A program made the position numbers and the translations under genes. The notes beneath the pieces were generated by a model. It was not told where the DNA came from, did not search any database, and saw only the letters and a list, made by a program, of their open reading frames with translations. A DNA stretch of 64,000 nucleotides. Origin: an uncultured Alistipes sp. (GTDB taxonomy: Bacteria; Bacteroidota; Bacteroidia; Bacteroidales; Rikenellaceae). The stretch spans positions 89,131-153,130 of the forward strand of contig CAAGLB010000101.1 of NCBI GenBank assembly GCA_900770635.1. Reading direction: 5' to 3'. Positions 32,235-41,199 of this stretch are shown one piece after another (within the stretch, counting starts at the first letter, position 1; each line of letters starts with the position of its first letter).

Positions 32235-34292
32235 CTACTTATAGGTTATTGTGAAATCACTGTTATATTGGATGTTAACCCACTCCGAGTTGATGAACAT
32301 GCCATCCTCAAACTTAAACTGATAAGGTGTAGCCAGAGGTGTCAGACGCTCCAAGAGAATATACTTATCCAAGCCCGCAAACATCTTGGTGCAGAACAAC
32401 ATAGCGGCATCGTAGCCACGACACGCATAAGGCGTAGGCAATATTCCGTAGGTCTGCAAGAAGCGTGACTCGAAGAGCTTGATGGCATTGTTGTCCGTGC
32501 GCTTCGAGTTGTAAGGCGCAATAATCGAGATGCGTGAGGTGAAGAATCCCTCACGGTCGACATATTTCAGGCGGTCCCACTCACGATTACCAATCACCAC
32601 ACAGTCGTTCTTACCACCAACGCCCATAGTATGTGCCTGGCTACCTATGGCCTTGAGAATCTGGCCGATGTCGTAGTCACGGTCGGCAAGGATGACGATA
32701 GCCTTCTTGCCTGCACCACGCACCAGCGACGAGGCGCTCACAGATGCTCCATCCGATCCATCGGGGTTACGCAGCCTAAATCCCACGTTTGCTCCGATCT
32801 TAGCGTTGAGCATGCGCACAGAGAGGCTGTCGGTCATCTTCAAAACCTCCACCTCGTAGTCTGCATCGTTTGTTGGGCCATAGATGATGTTTATCTCGTA
32901 GCTGCCATCGAGGATATGAGCATACTTCTCATATTTATATTTGCTGTCCGCCTGCATCTGGAACAACACAGGGCTTGTCAACACCTCAGAATCGATGTCC
33001 GACAGAGGTGTCACCACAGGAATGCTGAGCTGCTCGGCAACGGGCAACACAAGCTCGAGCTCCTCGCTATATATAGGGCCTAAGATAAGGTCGGCACTCT
33101 TCACCTCGTCGTACTCCACAATGCCAGCCACACGTGCTGCGCTACGCTCGGTGTCGAACACCGACAAGTTGATCATATATCCATCACGGCGCAAGTCCTG
33201 AAGGGCGAGAAGCATGCCTCGGTATAGGTCGACAAATGCCGACACACTCTTGCCGTTGCGGTGCATAGGCAACAGAGCCACAACATTGAGAGTGTCGCCA
33301 CGCTCCATGCGGCGGAACGATGGTATGAGTATGTCGTTAACCTGCTCGAGGCTATCAACCATGCGTCTGTTCTCCTCCTCGAGCTCAGTGTTGAAGCCGC
33401 CACTCGCCATATAGTGGATTAGCGAGTCGGTTCTCGACCACAACAACATCTCTGGCTGCTCGGCCTCAACCTTGGCGTTTACCTCCTCGGCAATCTCGGC
33501 AACAGCAGCCTCAGCCATCTCGACATCGACCACAAACTCTTCACCCACCACGTCATCAGCCACCTGCTGCACATCCTGCTTAACAGGCTTAGTGCCACGC
33601 ACCATGATGGTCATGCCACTTAGCAACTCGTCGGGCGAGGTGATATCGTTGAGATACATGAGCTGCTCCTCGGTGGTCTTATAGCGGCGTGCCAACGAGT
33701 AGAGCGTATCGCCATAGGCCACAGTGTGGTACTTTGGCTTCGAGGCATCGGCACTCTTCTCACGATGCTTAATCTCCTTGTCTATATCCTTTATCGTGGC
33801 ATAGCCCACCTTCGAGCTGCGAACGAGGAGTGTGCCGCCAAGCTCCAAGCTCTCAGCTACGACCGATGGGTTGTCGGCGATGAGCTGCTCGAGCGATATC
33901 TTATAGCTCTTAGCCACCGAGTAGAGGGTATCGCCCTGGGTGATAGTGTGGATGATAAACTCGCCATCGGTGCTTGTTAGCATGCTGTCCATATCCGCCA
34001 CACCATCTCTCGACGAGCGTTTTGCAACACTCTCGACGTATGGGATATATACCACCTTGCCAGGCAGCAGCTTCTCGGCATCCTCCTTGCCATTAAGCTC
34101 GACAATCTGTTTCATAGGCACATCGTAGCGCTTTGCCAACGAGTAGAAGGTGTCGCCCTCGGCAATGGTGTGCATCACACACTTCTTGCCATCTACATCC
34201 ACCACTCGTTGTGTCTGCTGCGCTGTGACGCCAGCCACTGTGGTTAGCATGAGCAGGCTCAAAACAAATCGAATAATTCTCATCGTAGTCAA
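32235..34292 (-). CDS. Exported protein with three LysM domains and a type 1 periplasmic-binding-protein domain
   Basis: Signal peptide (MRIIRFVLSLLMLTTVAGVTA) followed by three LysM domains with linkers: about 38-82 (HTIAEGDTFYSLAKRYDVP), 114-160 (HTITQGDTLYSVAKSYKIS) and 188-232 (HTVAYGDTLYSLARRYKTT). A 60-residue Val/Glu/Ala-rich linker leads to a C-terminal receptor-like domain (about 330-685) with VVALLPMHRNGKSVSAFVDL, ILGPIYSEELELVLPVAEQ, IPVVTPLSDIDSEVL and GYDAAMLFCTKMF, similar to Leu/Ile/Val-binding folds. It should sit on peptidoglycan and bind a small ligand; the ligand is unknown. It lies between a DnaQ-like exonuclease gene and rex. Confidence 0.85.
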   Translation of the reverse strand: MTTMRIIRFVLSLLMLTTVAGVTAQQTQRVVDVDGKKCVMHTIAEGDTFYSLAKRYDVPMKQIVELNGKEDAEKLLPGKVVYIPYVESVAKRSSRDGVADMDSMLTSTDGEFIIHTITQGDTLYSVAKSYKISLEQLIADNPSVVAESLELGGTLLVRSSKVGYATIKDIDKEIKHREKSADASKPKYHTVAYGDTLYSLARRYKTTEEQLMYLNDITSPDELLSGMTIMVRGTKPVKQDVQQVADDVVGEEFVVDVEMAEAAVAEIAEEVNAKVEAEQPEMLLWSRTDSLIHYMASGGFNTELEEENRRMVDSLEQVNDILIPSFRRMERGDTLNVVALLPMHRNGKSVSAFVDLYRGMLLALQDLRRDGYMINLSVFDTERSAARVAGIVEYDEVKSADLILGPIYSEELELVLPVAEQLSIPVVTPLSDIDSEVLTSPVLFQMQADSKYKYEKYAHILDGSYEINIIYGPTNDADYEVEVLKMTDSLSVRMLNAKIGANVGFRLRNPDGSDGASVSASSLVRGAGKKAIVILADRDYDIGQILKAIGSQAHTMGVGGKNDCVVIGNREWDRLKYVDREGFFTSRISIIAPYNSKRTDNNAIKLFESRFLQTYGILPTPYACRGYDAAMLFCTKMFAGLDKYILLERLTPLATPYQFKFEDGMFINSEWVNIQYNSDFTITYK

Positions 34293-34301
34293 TATTTTCG
34301 C

Positions 34302-35072
34302 TTATTTATTTTGCTTTTCACGGATATATATCTCGGTAAATATCTTCTTGGTGTATTGTGGGAAGTCGCCATTCATGAGCCACGCATAGTAGCTTGGCTC
34401 CTTGCGGAATACGTCGGCAACACTACGTCCCTTATACTTACCAAAGGTGAACACCTCAGCACCATTGTCATCGAGGCCTATGCGTCCTGCAAAGTCCACC
34501 GTCTGGCCATGTGTCGAGAATGCAGCAAGCTCCTCAACGGTAGAGCCGATGTCGCCATAGCGCTCAATCTGCGCCTCGAGCACCTCGAAGGTTGCCATCG
34601 TGTCGGCCTCTGCCGAGTGGGCATTCTCAAGGTCCTTGTCGCAGTAGAACTTATATGCCGCTACCAACGTGCGCTGCTCCTTCTTGTGAAATATGTTCTG
34701 CACGTCGACATAGCTGCGGCGCTTGAAGTCGACATCGACACCCGCACGCATAAACTCCTCGACAAGCACAGGCAGGTCGAAGCGGTTGGAGTTGAAGCCT
34801 CCGAAGTCGCAACCCTCGATAAACTGTGCCAACGACTTTGCTATCTGCTTAAATGTTGGCTCGTCCTTAACATCCTCATCTGTTATGCCATGCACGGCTG
34901 TCGCCTCGGCAGGTATCGGCATCTCGGGGTTTATGCGTCGTGTCTTAATCTGCTTCGTACCATCCACCAACACCTTGATCATCGATATCTCGACAATGCG
35001 GTCGTTCGACGTGTCGACACCCGTTGTTTCAAGGTCGAAGAATATTATAGGTCGTTTTAGTTGTAGATTCAT
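34302..35072 (-). CDS. 3'-5' exonuclease, DnaQ/DEDDh type
   Basis: A 256-residue exonuclease of the DEDDh superfamily. Exo I is IIFFDLETTGVDTSNDRIVE with the two acidic residues; Exo II is GGFNSNRFDLPVLVEE with Asp, and Exo III HSAEADTMATFEVLEAQ with the catalytic His and Asp. The C-terminal 60 residues (FTFGKYKGRSVADVFRKEPSYYAWLMNGDFPQYTKK in part FGKYKGRSVADV) form the small domain often fused to this type in Bacteroidota. It may serve as an epsilon-like proofreading subunit or repair enzyme. It is the first gene of the run ending with the CapA-like gene. Confidence 0.9.
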   Translation of the reverse strand: MNLQLKRPIIFFDLETTGVDTSNDRIVEISMIKVLVDGTKQIKTRRINPEMPIPAEATAVHGITDEDVKDEPTFKQIAKSLAQFIEGCDFGGFNSNRFDLPVLVEEFMRAGVDVDFKRRSYVDVQNIFHKKEQRTLVAAYKFYCDKDLENAHSAEADTMATFEVLEAQIERYGDIGSTVEELAAFSTHGQTVDFAGRIGLDDNGAEVFTFGKYKGRSVADVFRKEPSYYAWLMNGDFPQYTKKIFTEIYIREKQNK

Positions 35073-35097
35073 AATCCACCATTTAAGCTATTAATAC

Positions 35098-35931
35098 TTA
35101 CTCTGTCTCTATTGGAAATACAAGTGGGCCTCTATATCGGAATGTCACCTCGCTATACTCATCACGAATATAGCCCTCTAAGCCATTCTCATCAACAACA
35201 ACCCTACCCTCAAGTGGTAGTACCCATACTACGGGCACCTGGTTGGCATCCATTCCGAGGAAGCGGGTGTAACCCGCACCTATTGTTCCCGCCTCACCAC
35301 TTTCGTTGAGGTCGAGCAGATACTCGCCATGAGGCACTGCACCACCCTCACCCTCTGTTGCTGCCCATAGGTCGAGCTCGAGGTACGAAGCATTTGCTGC
35401 ATATGTCGCAAAGTTATCAACGTCCGAGAGCGCAAAGTAGAAGTTGTGGTTGTCGGGTGTTAGCTCCCAATATCCTGGCATGTAGTGTGTTCCCTGCGCA
35501 TAGCTAAGTTCATAACCATCAAAGGGCTTGGCCTCCTGCTTTATTACTACCGTGAATGCCTCACTATCGTAGCTCACCAAGAGTGTTGCCTCACGCTCTT
35601 CACCCTCGTTAGCCTCAACCACCAATGAGAGCTTGCCGTCAGCAGCAAACACCTTATACTCAACCCAGTCGGCACTACACTCCACCACAATCTCGACACC
35701 CTCAATAGCATTTTCAAGGGTGTATGTTACATCGGCACTGCCACCATCTGCCGAGAACTCAATCACGCTATTCGACGTTAGCGTTAGCACAGGGTTCTTC
35801 ACTGGTTCTGGTTCAGGCTGTGGCTGCTCTTCGGGCAGTGGGTCAGGTTGTGGCTCAACGCTATTTGGCTCACACGCTGCAATTACCAGCGGTAATGCAA
35901 GCATAAGATATAGTAGTTTTCTCATTTTCAC
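35098..35931 (-). CDS. BACON-domain lipoprotein
   Basis: Signal peptide with lipobox VIAAC near residue 20, then a Pro/Glu/Gln-rich linker and a BACON-like immunoglobulin-fold domain (about 45-130; it shows VEIVVECSADWVEYKV, the W-centred core, and DSEAFTVVIKQEA at the end). The C-terminal 140 residues (PGYWELTPDNHNFYFALSD and on) are beta-rich and unrecognised. BACON domains in this phylum often sit in surface carbohydrate-processing systems, but no such locus is nearby. An ATG two codons later is an alternative start. It stands between dnaN and the exonuclease run. Confidence 0.8.
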   Translation of the reverse strand: MKMRKLLYLMLALPLVIAACEPNSVEPQPDPLPEEQPQPEPEPVKNPVLTLTSNSVIEFSADGGSADVTYTLENAIEGVEIVVECSADWVEYKVFAADGKLSLVVEANEGEEREATLLVSYDSEAFTVVIKQEAKPFDGYELSYAQGTHYMPGYWELTPDNHNFYFALSDVDNFATYAANASYLELDLWAATEGEGGAVPHGEYLLDLNESGEAGTIGAGYTRFLGMDANQVPVVWVLPLEGRVVVDENGLEGYIRDEYSEVTFRYRGPLVFPIETE

Positions 35932-35970
35932 GGTTCTGTTGCAAAAGCTTAATATGCTCAGTATCTCTTT

Positions 35971-36020
35971 CGGGGCAATGAGCTTGGTGTCGAAGATAGC
36001 CCTTTATCACAACAAATTTA
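35971..36020 (-). repeat. Stop-codon-anchored palindromic element, copy 3 (half copy)
   Basis: On the minus strand, dnaN ends in TAA and is followed at once by ATTTGTTGTGATAAAGGGC, then TATCTTCGACACCAAGCTC and ATTGCCCC. The first 20 bases are the same as in other copies, but the far half with its closing terminal repeat is missing. The middle part is of the shorter kind seen in the 47326 composite. Confidence 0.75.
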
Positions 36021-37145
36021 GGCGTTGATCATCATTGGCATCAACAACATAAGCACCTCTGATGCACGCTTGTCGTCGTACACAGGCTTGAACACACCTG
36101 CACGTGTCGAGTCGGCAAGCTCGATAACAACGGTTGGAGTGTCGATGTTTGAGAGGATCTCAACAAGGAATGTCGACTTGAAGCCAATAGTTACAGGATT
36201 ACCCTCGTAGCTGCAACTGATTGTCTCGTTAGCCGATACCGAGAAGTCGATATCCTGTGCTGCGAGGCTAATCTTGTTGCCACCGATATCCATGCGGATA
36301 AGGTTTGTCGTTGGGTTAGAACATACTGCAACACGCTTGATGCCGTTTACAAGCTCCACACGGTCAACCAACACCTTGTTAGGGTTAGCTGTAGGGATTA
36401 CAGCGTTGTAGTTAGGATAGTTACCCTCGATAAGGCGGCATACGAGTTTATGGTTCGAGAGCTGGAATATTACGTTCTTAGCGTCGAACATGATGCGCAC
36501 AGGGGCGTTCTCCTTAACGAGCATGCCCTTGAGGAGGTTTGCTGGCTTCTTAGGCAAGATGAACGATGCGTTGAAGTCAACATCTACGCACTCGGCCATC
36601 GAGCGCACAAGCTTATGAGCGTCGGTAGCCACGAATGTTACCTTGCCCTCCTCAAAGTTGAAGTACACACCATTCATCACTGGGCGGAGCTCGTCGTCGG
36701 CAGTAGCGAAGATAGTCTTGTTGATGCCTGCGATGAGCATATCTACGTCCATGAGTATCTCCTTGTGCTCAGCACCTACGCCCTGCACTGCTGGGTAGCT
36801 CACAGCGCTTGCACCAGGGATCGAGAGCGAGCCACTCGCCCATTTCACCTTAATCTCCCATGAAGTGTCGTTCACGTCAAACTCAAGAGGCATCTCTGGG
36901 AACTCCTTGAGTGAGTCGAGCATAAGCTTTGCAGGTGCAGCAATCACACCCTCACGCTCCACGTTGTCCACTGCGAGGTGGCCGATGAGTGTTGTCTCGA
37001 GGTCAGAGGTAGTAACGGTTAGGTCGCCATCCTTGAGCTCGAGGAGGAAGTAGTCGAGGATAGGAAGTGTGTTCTTGTTGCTAATTGCCTTACCTGTTGT
37101 TGCAAGCAACGATAGAAGCGCTGAGCTTGATACAGTAAATTTCAT
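36018..37145 (-). CDS. dnaN: DNA polymerase III sliding clamp (beta subunit)
   Basis: Homodimeric ring clamp that keeps replicative polymerases on DNA. The 375 residues contain three similar clamp domains of about 120 residues. Family stretches include LLSLLATTGKAISNKNTLPILD, LELKDGDLTVTTSDLETTL, RPVMNGVYFNFEEGKVTFVATDAHKLV (in part FVATDAHKLVRS) and the end VYDDKRASEVLMLLMPMMINA (in part LMLLMPM), the peptide-binding C-terminus. Not next to dnaA here. It ends in palindromic element copy 3. Confidence 0.97.
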   Translation of the reverse strand: MKFTVSSSALLSLLATTGKAISNKNTLPILDYFLLELKDGDLTVTTSDLETTLIGHLAVDNVEREGVIAAPAKLMLDSLKEFPEMPLEFDVNDTSWEIKVKWASGSLSIPGASAVSYPAVQGVGAEHKEILMDVDMLIAGINKTIFATADDELRPVMNGVYFNFEEGKVTFVATDAHKLVRSMAECVDVDFNASFILPKKPANLLKGMLVKENAPVRIMFDAKNVIFQLSNHKLVCRLIEGNYPNYNAVIPTANPNKVLVDRVELVNGIKRVAVCSNPTTNLIRMDIGGNKISLAAQDIDFSVSANETISCSYEGNPVTIGFKSTFLVEILSNIDTPTVVIELADSTRAGVFKPVYDDKRASEVLMLLMPMMINA

Positions 37146-37195
37146 AGTTGTTAGTTTTTATTTTTTGTTATTATTTTGTTTCTTAATTGGTTGTA

Positions 37196-38071
37196 TTACA
37201 ATTCTGCCAACTTATTAAGTGCCATCTCTATCATGCGACGTACAAATGGCTTGTAATCAGTACATGCATCCTTGGCTACACGCTGGGCGATGATGGTGCA
37301 GATGGTTGCTGCACGATGGCCCATAAGGGCAGCGAGGCCTGCAAGTGCTGAGCCCTCCATCTCGAAGTTGGTGATGCGGCGGCCCTCAAACTCGAACGAC
37401 TCGATCTTCTCGTTGAGTTTCAGGTCGTGGGGTGCAAGGCGCACATGGCGGCCCTGGGGTGCATAGAAGCCTGGCGCAGCGATGGTGATACCCTCGCGCA
37501 CAGAGTCACGGAAGTGGTCGAAAAGCTCCTTTGACGCATCCACGAAGTATGGCGCTGGGAGCTTCGAGTACCATGATGTATGCTCTGCAAAGGCCTCTTC
37601 GAGGCATAGGTCGCACACCGAGTCACGACCAGCGTAATATGACAATAGGCCATCGAAGCCGAGCGATGTGCGAGCAAAGACAACCTCGCCAACCTCGATG
37701 TCACGCTGTATAGCACCCGACGTGCCGAGGCGCACGAGCGTGAGCTGGCGGAAGGTATCCTTCACCTGACGAGTCTCGAAGTCGACGTTGGCCAAGGCAT
37801 CGAGCTCGGTTACCGAGATGTCGATATTTCCGATACCGATACCTGTTGACATCACTGTCATGCGCTTACCCTTGTATGTTCCTGTCACTGTCAAGAACTC
37901 GCGATTAGCCACCTCGCACTCCTTGGTGTCGAAATACTCGGCAATCATAGCCACACGGCCAGGATCGCCCACCAAGATGACGATGTCGGCAAGTTGTTCG
38001 GGCTTCAAATGCAGGTGAAAAATAGAGCCATCTGCATTGATTATCAGCTCAGAAGAGGGTATCGTTCTCAT
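37196..38071 (-). CDS. udp: Nucleoside phosphorylase (uridine phosphorylase-like)
   Basis: PNP/UDP family hexameric phosphorylase, 291 residues. Visible motifs: IVILVGDPGRVAMIAEYFD (phosphate loop), VMSTGIGIGNIDISVTEL, LTLVRLGTSGAIQRDIEVG and the ribose-binding FEMEGSALAGLAALMGHRA. The GTSGAIQ and EMEGSAL signatures favour uridine-type phosphorylases, but related enzymes act on purines, so the substrate is likely rather than certain. It is divergently placed from glmM. Confidence 0.87.
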   Translation of the reverse strand: MRTIPSSELIINADGSIFHLHLKPEQLADIVILVGDPGRVAMIAEYFDTKECEVANREFLTVTGTYKGKRMTVMSTGIGIGNIDISVTELDALANVDFETRQVKDTFRQLTLVRLGTSGAIQRDIEVGEVVFARTSLGFDGLLSYYAGRDSVCDLCLEEAFAEHTSWYSKLPAPYFVDASKELFDHFRDSVREGITIAAPGFYAPQGRHVRLAPHDLKLNEKIESFEFEGRRITNFEMEGSALAGLAALMGHRAATICTIIAQRVAKDACTDYKPFVRRMIEMALNKLAEL

Positions 38072-38122
38072 ATCTCGAAATATTTTATCTACAATTTATT
38101 TTTAATATTCGTGTAAAATTAA

Positions 38123-38130
38123 TAATTTTG
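38123..38130 (+). promoter_or_regulatory. Candidate -7 element of glmM promoter
   Basis: TAATTTTG fits TAnnTTTG and predicts a start near 38136. It lies after the first in-frame ATG (38128 region), which argues for the downstream ATG at 38167 as the real start. Confidence 0.45.
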
Positions 38131-38166
38131 TCAGAAATAGCAAAACTTTTGCAACATTTTTTACGT

Positions 38167-39558
38167 ATGACACTCATAAAATCAATATCAGGCATTCGTG
38201 GCACCATCGGTGGTCACGCCGCCGACAACCTAACGCCAATAGATGTTGTCAAGTTTACAACAGCCTATGCACGCCTTATCAAAGATAAGAATCCTGGCAA
38301 GCGCATAACCATCGTCGTTGGTCGTGATGCTCGCATATCGGGCTCTATGGTCGACTCGCTGGTCGAGGGAACGCTGCTTGGAACAGGCGTCGACGTCATC
38401 AACGTGGGCCTCTGCACAACGCCAGGCACCGAGATGGCGGTAATCACACATAAGGCCGACGGTGGCATCATAATCACCGCTTCGCACAACCCACGCCAGT
38501 GGAATGCACTCAAACTGCTGAACGAGCGTGGCGAGTTCCTCGACGACATGGAGGGCAAGCAGGTGTTGGCCTTGGCCGAAGATAGCGACTACAGCTACCC
38601 TACCATCGACCATATAGGCAAAGTTATTATGCGTGAGGACTTTAACCGCAAACATATAGAGCAGGTATTGGCCTTGAAGCTCGTCGACGTGGAGGCTGTG
38701 CGCAAGCGCAAGTTCAAGGTTGTCGTAGATGCCGTAAACTCTGTGGGTGGCGTTGTCATCCCCGAGCTTTTGCGTGAGCTGGGCTGCGATGTTGTCGAAC
38801 TCAACTGCGAGCCTACGGGTGAGTTTGCCCACAACCCCGAGCCACTCCCTGAGAACCTCACCGAGATTTCGGAGGTTATACGCCGTGAGGGCGCCGACCT
38901 TGGCGTTGTTGTCGATCCCGATGTCGACCGCTTGGCATTTGTCATGGAGAATGGCGAGATGTTTGTTGAGGAGTATACGTTGGTGGCCGTTGCCGACTAC
39001 GTGTTGCGCCACACCAAGGGCAACACCGTGTCGAACCTATCGTCGTCACGAGCACTCAGCGACATCACTCATCGCTACGAGGGTTGCGAGTATGCGGCAG
39101 CTGCTGTAGGCGAGGTAAATGTGGTTAAGAAGATGAAGGAGACAGGGGCTGTTATCGGCGGCGAGGGCAATGGCGGAGTTATCTATCCCGAGCTCCACTA
39201 TGGTCGTGATGCATTGGTGGGCGTTGCTCTCTTTTTGACCTATTTTGCAGGCCTCGATATGACCATGTCGGAGCTTCGCAAGACTTACCCCTCATACTTC
39301 GCCTCGAAGAACAAGATTGAGCTCACACCAGAGATCAATGTAGACAAGATTTTGGCAACCGTAAAAGCCAAGTACTCAGGCGAAAGAGTGAACGATATTG
39401 ATGGTGTTAAGATCGATTTTGCCGATAGTTGGGTACACCTTCGCAAGTCGAATACCGAGCCTATCATCCGCATCTACACCGAGGCACACACTATGGCTGA
39501 GGCCGACACTTTAGCCAAGCGCTTCATTTCCGAAATTGACCAAATTTGCAAAGCATAA
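38167..39558 (+). CDS. glmM: Phosphoglucosamine mutase
   Basis: Interconverts glucosamine 6- and 1-phosphate for UDP-GlcNAc synthesis. From the ATG at 38167 (MTLIKSISGIRGTIGG) it has 463 residues, a normal length. The phosphoserine loop is IITASHNPRQWNALKLLN, metal binding is in VVDPDVDRLAFV, the sugar loop is GGEGNGGVIYPELHYGRDA (in part GGEGNGGV), and the phosphate-binding end is SWVHLRKSNTEPIIRIYTEA (in part RKSNTEPIIRIY). Related phosphomannomutases are similar; the Bacteroidota glmM assignment is the most likely one. It is followed 24 bases later by a dipeptidase gene. Confidence 0.92.
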   Translation: MTLIKSISGIRGTIGGHAADNLTPIDVVKFTTAYARLIKDKNPGKRITIVVGRDARISGSMVDSLVEGTLLGTGVDVINVGLCTTPGTEMAVITHKADGGIIITASHNPRQWNALKLLNERGEFLDDMEGKQVLALAEDSDYSYPTIDHIGKVIMREDFNRKHIEQVLALKLVDVEAVRKRKFKVVVDAVNSVGGVVIPELLRELGCDVVELNCEPTGEFAHNPEPLPENLTEISEVIRREGADLGVVVDPDVDRLAFVMENGEMFVEEYTLVAVADYVLRHTKGNTVSNLSSSRALSDITHRYEGCEYAAAAVGEVNVVKKMKETGAVIGGEGNGGVIYPELHYGRDALVGVALFLTYFAGLDMTMSELRKTYPSYFASKNKIELTPEINVDKILATVKAKYSGERVNDIDGVKIDFADSWVHLRKSNTEPIIRIYTEAHTMAEADTLAKRFISEIDQICKA

Positions 39559-39582
39559 TTTCAACCTAAAAATTATACTATT

Positions 39583-40950
39583 ATGAAACAAGCAACAGAG
39601 TACATTAAGCAGAACCGAGAGCGTTTCCTCGAGGAGCTTTTCGACCTTCTTCGCATCCCATCAATCAGCGCACAGCCATCGCTCCACAAGCAGGACATGG
39701 TACGTTGTGCCGAGTGGTTGGCAGCATCGCTCGTTAAGGCTGGCGCCGACCGTGCCGAGGTTATGCCTACCGAGGGCAACCCAGTGGTTTATGCCGAGAA
39801 GATTATCGACCCTAAGGCTAAGACCGTATTGGTTTATGGCCACTACGACGTTATGCCTGAGGACCCTATCGACGAGTGGAAGACCAACCCATTTGAGCCA
39901 GAAATCAAGGATGGCCGCATCTGGTGTCGTGGTGCCGACGACGACAAGGGACAGCTATTTATGCACGCCAAGGCTTTCGAGGCTATGGTAGCTACCGACA
40001 CACTACCATGCAACGTTAAGTTCATGTTGGAGGGCGAGGAGGAGATCGGCTCGCCAAGCTTGTATAAGTTCTGCGCCGAGAATAAGAAGATGCTCAAAGC
40101 CGATATTATATTGGTATCAGACACCTCTATGATTGGTCTTGATTGTCCAACCATCACTGCTGGTTTGCGTGGCTTGACATACATGCAGGTAGAGGTTACT
40201 GGCCCAGATAAGGACCTTCACTCAGGCTTGTTTGGTGGCGCAGTTGCCAACCCTGCAAATGTCCTTGCTAAGCTCATCGCCGAGCTTACCGACGAGTTTG
40301 GTCGTGTTACCATCCCTGGCTTCTACGACGACGTGCGCATCCTCACAGACGCTGAGCGCAAGGCGTTGAACAAGGCGCCATTCTCACTCGACGAGTACAA
40401 GAAGGCATTGGACCTTGGCGACGTAGCGGGCGAGGTTGACTATACTACTATGGAGCGCACAGGTATCCGCCCATCGCTCGACGTAAACGGCATCTGGAGC
40501 GGCTATACTGGCGAGGGTACAAAGACTGTTATCCCATCTAAAGCTTATGCCAAGATCTCTATGCGCTTGGTGCCTAACCAGGACTTCAAGAAGATTGCTA
40601 AGCTCTTCGAGAAGCACTTCCGCCGCATTGCTCCTAAGAGCGTTAAGGTAGATGTTAAGTTCTTGCACGGTGGTGCTCCTTACGTGTCGCCTACCGATCT
40701 TCCAGCATACAAGGCTGCGGAGAAGGCTGTTGAGGCAACATTCGGCGTTAAGCCATTGCCATTCTACTCAGGTGGCTCTATTCCAATCATCTCGGGCTTC
40801 GAGAACATCCTCGGCATCAAGTCTATATTGTTGGGCTTCGGCCTCTCAAAGGACGCCATCCACTCGCCTAACGAGAGCTACGGCCTCGACCAGTTCGACA
40901 AGGGCCTCGAGACTTTGCCATACTTCTACAAGTATTTCGCAGAGAACTAA
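39583..40950 (+). CDS. M20 family dipeptidase
   Basis: Cytoplasmic zinc di/tripeptidase of the M20A/CNDP-like group, 455 residues. Zinc-site motifs: VLVYGHYDVMPEDPIDEWK (His-Asp), GRIWCRGADDDKGQLFMH (bridging Asp), LEGEEEIGSPSLYKF (two Glu) and IILVSDTSM, then a dimerisation domain (about 195-330) with DLHSGLFGGAVANP containing the structural His. Ends with SGGSIPIISGFEN and SPNESYGL. Probably co-transcribed with glmM; a strong terminator follows. Confidence 0.92.
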   Translation: MKQATEYIKQNRERFLEELFDLLRIPSISAQPSLHKQDMVRCAEWLAASLVKAGADRAEVMPTEGNPVVYAEKIIDPKAKTVLVYGHYDVMPEDPIDEWKTNPFEPEIKDGRIWCRGADDDKGQLFMHAKAFEAMVATDTLPCNVKFMLEGEEEIGSPSLYKFCAENKKMLKADIILVSDTSMIGLDCPTITAGLRGLTYMQVEVTGPDKDLHSGLFGGAVANPANVLAKLIAELTDEFGRVTIPGFYDDVRILTDAERKALNKAPFSLDEYKKALDLGDVAGEVDYTTMERTGIRPSLDVNGIWSGYTGEGTKTVIPSKAYAKISMRLVPNQDFKKIAKLFEKHFRRIAPKSVKVDVKFLHGGAPYVSPTDLPAYKAAEKAVEATFGVKPLPFYSGGSIPIISGFENILGIKSILLGFGLSKDAIHSPNESYGLDQFDKGLETLPYFYKYFAEN

Positions 40951-40978
40951 CAGGCTGTTCGCTAATGAACTAAGCAAA

Positions 40979-41016
40979 AAAATATCCGAGCCTTGCGACT
41001 CGGATATTTTGTTTTG
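40979..41016 (+). terminator. Intrinsic terminator of the glmM-dipeptidase unit
   Basis: Stem AAAATATCCGAG (40979-40990) pairs perfectly with CTCGGATATTTT (40999-41010), followed by GTTTTG. Confidence 0.88.
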
Positions 41017-41029
41017 GGTAATAATACAT

Positions 41030-41067
41030 AAAGAGTCTATCCAAGAATTTATTTGGATAGACTCTTT
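41030..41067. terminator. Perfect 15-bp hairpin at convergent gene ends
   Basis: AAAGAGTCTATCCAA (41030-41044) pairs without mismatch with TTGGATAGACTCTTT (41053-41067). It lies between two genes that converge and could act in both directions; it also borders palindromic element copy 4. Confidence 0.7.
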
Positions 41068-41070
41068 CGG

Positions 41071-41199
41071 TAGAAATTGTATAACAAGAGCTAATTTTAG
41101 GCTTGCGTAGGCTCGAAAACCGCAGCATACTAAAACGTATGTGAGGATTTTCGAGGCAAGCGTAACGACAAAGTAGCCTTGTTATACTATTTCTAATTA
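41071..41199 (-). repeat. Stop-codon-anchored palindromic element, copy 4 (divergent form)
   Basis: On the minus strand it begins with the stop of the outer-membrane protein gene: TAATTAGAAATAGTATAACAA ending in an inverted copy CTTGTTATACAATTTCTA. The inner stem pairs GCTTGCCTCGAAAA with TTTTCGAGCCTACGCAAGC, and the apex is CATAC-GTTTTA-GTATG. Its length (129 bp), place at the stop codon and apex agree with copies 2 and 5, while the outer stem sequence differs. Confidence 0.75.
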
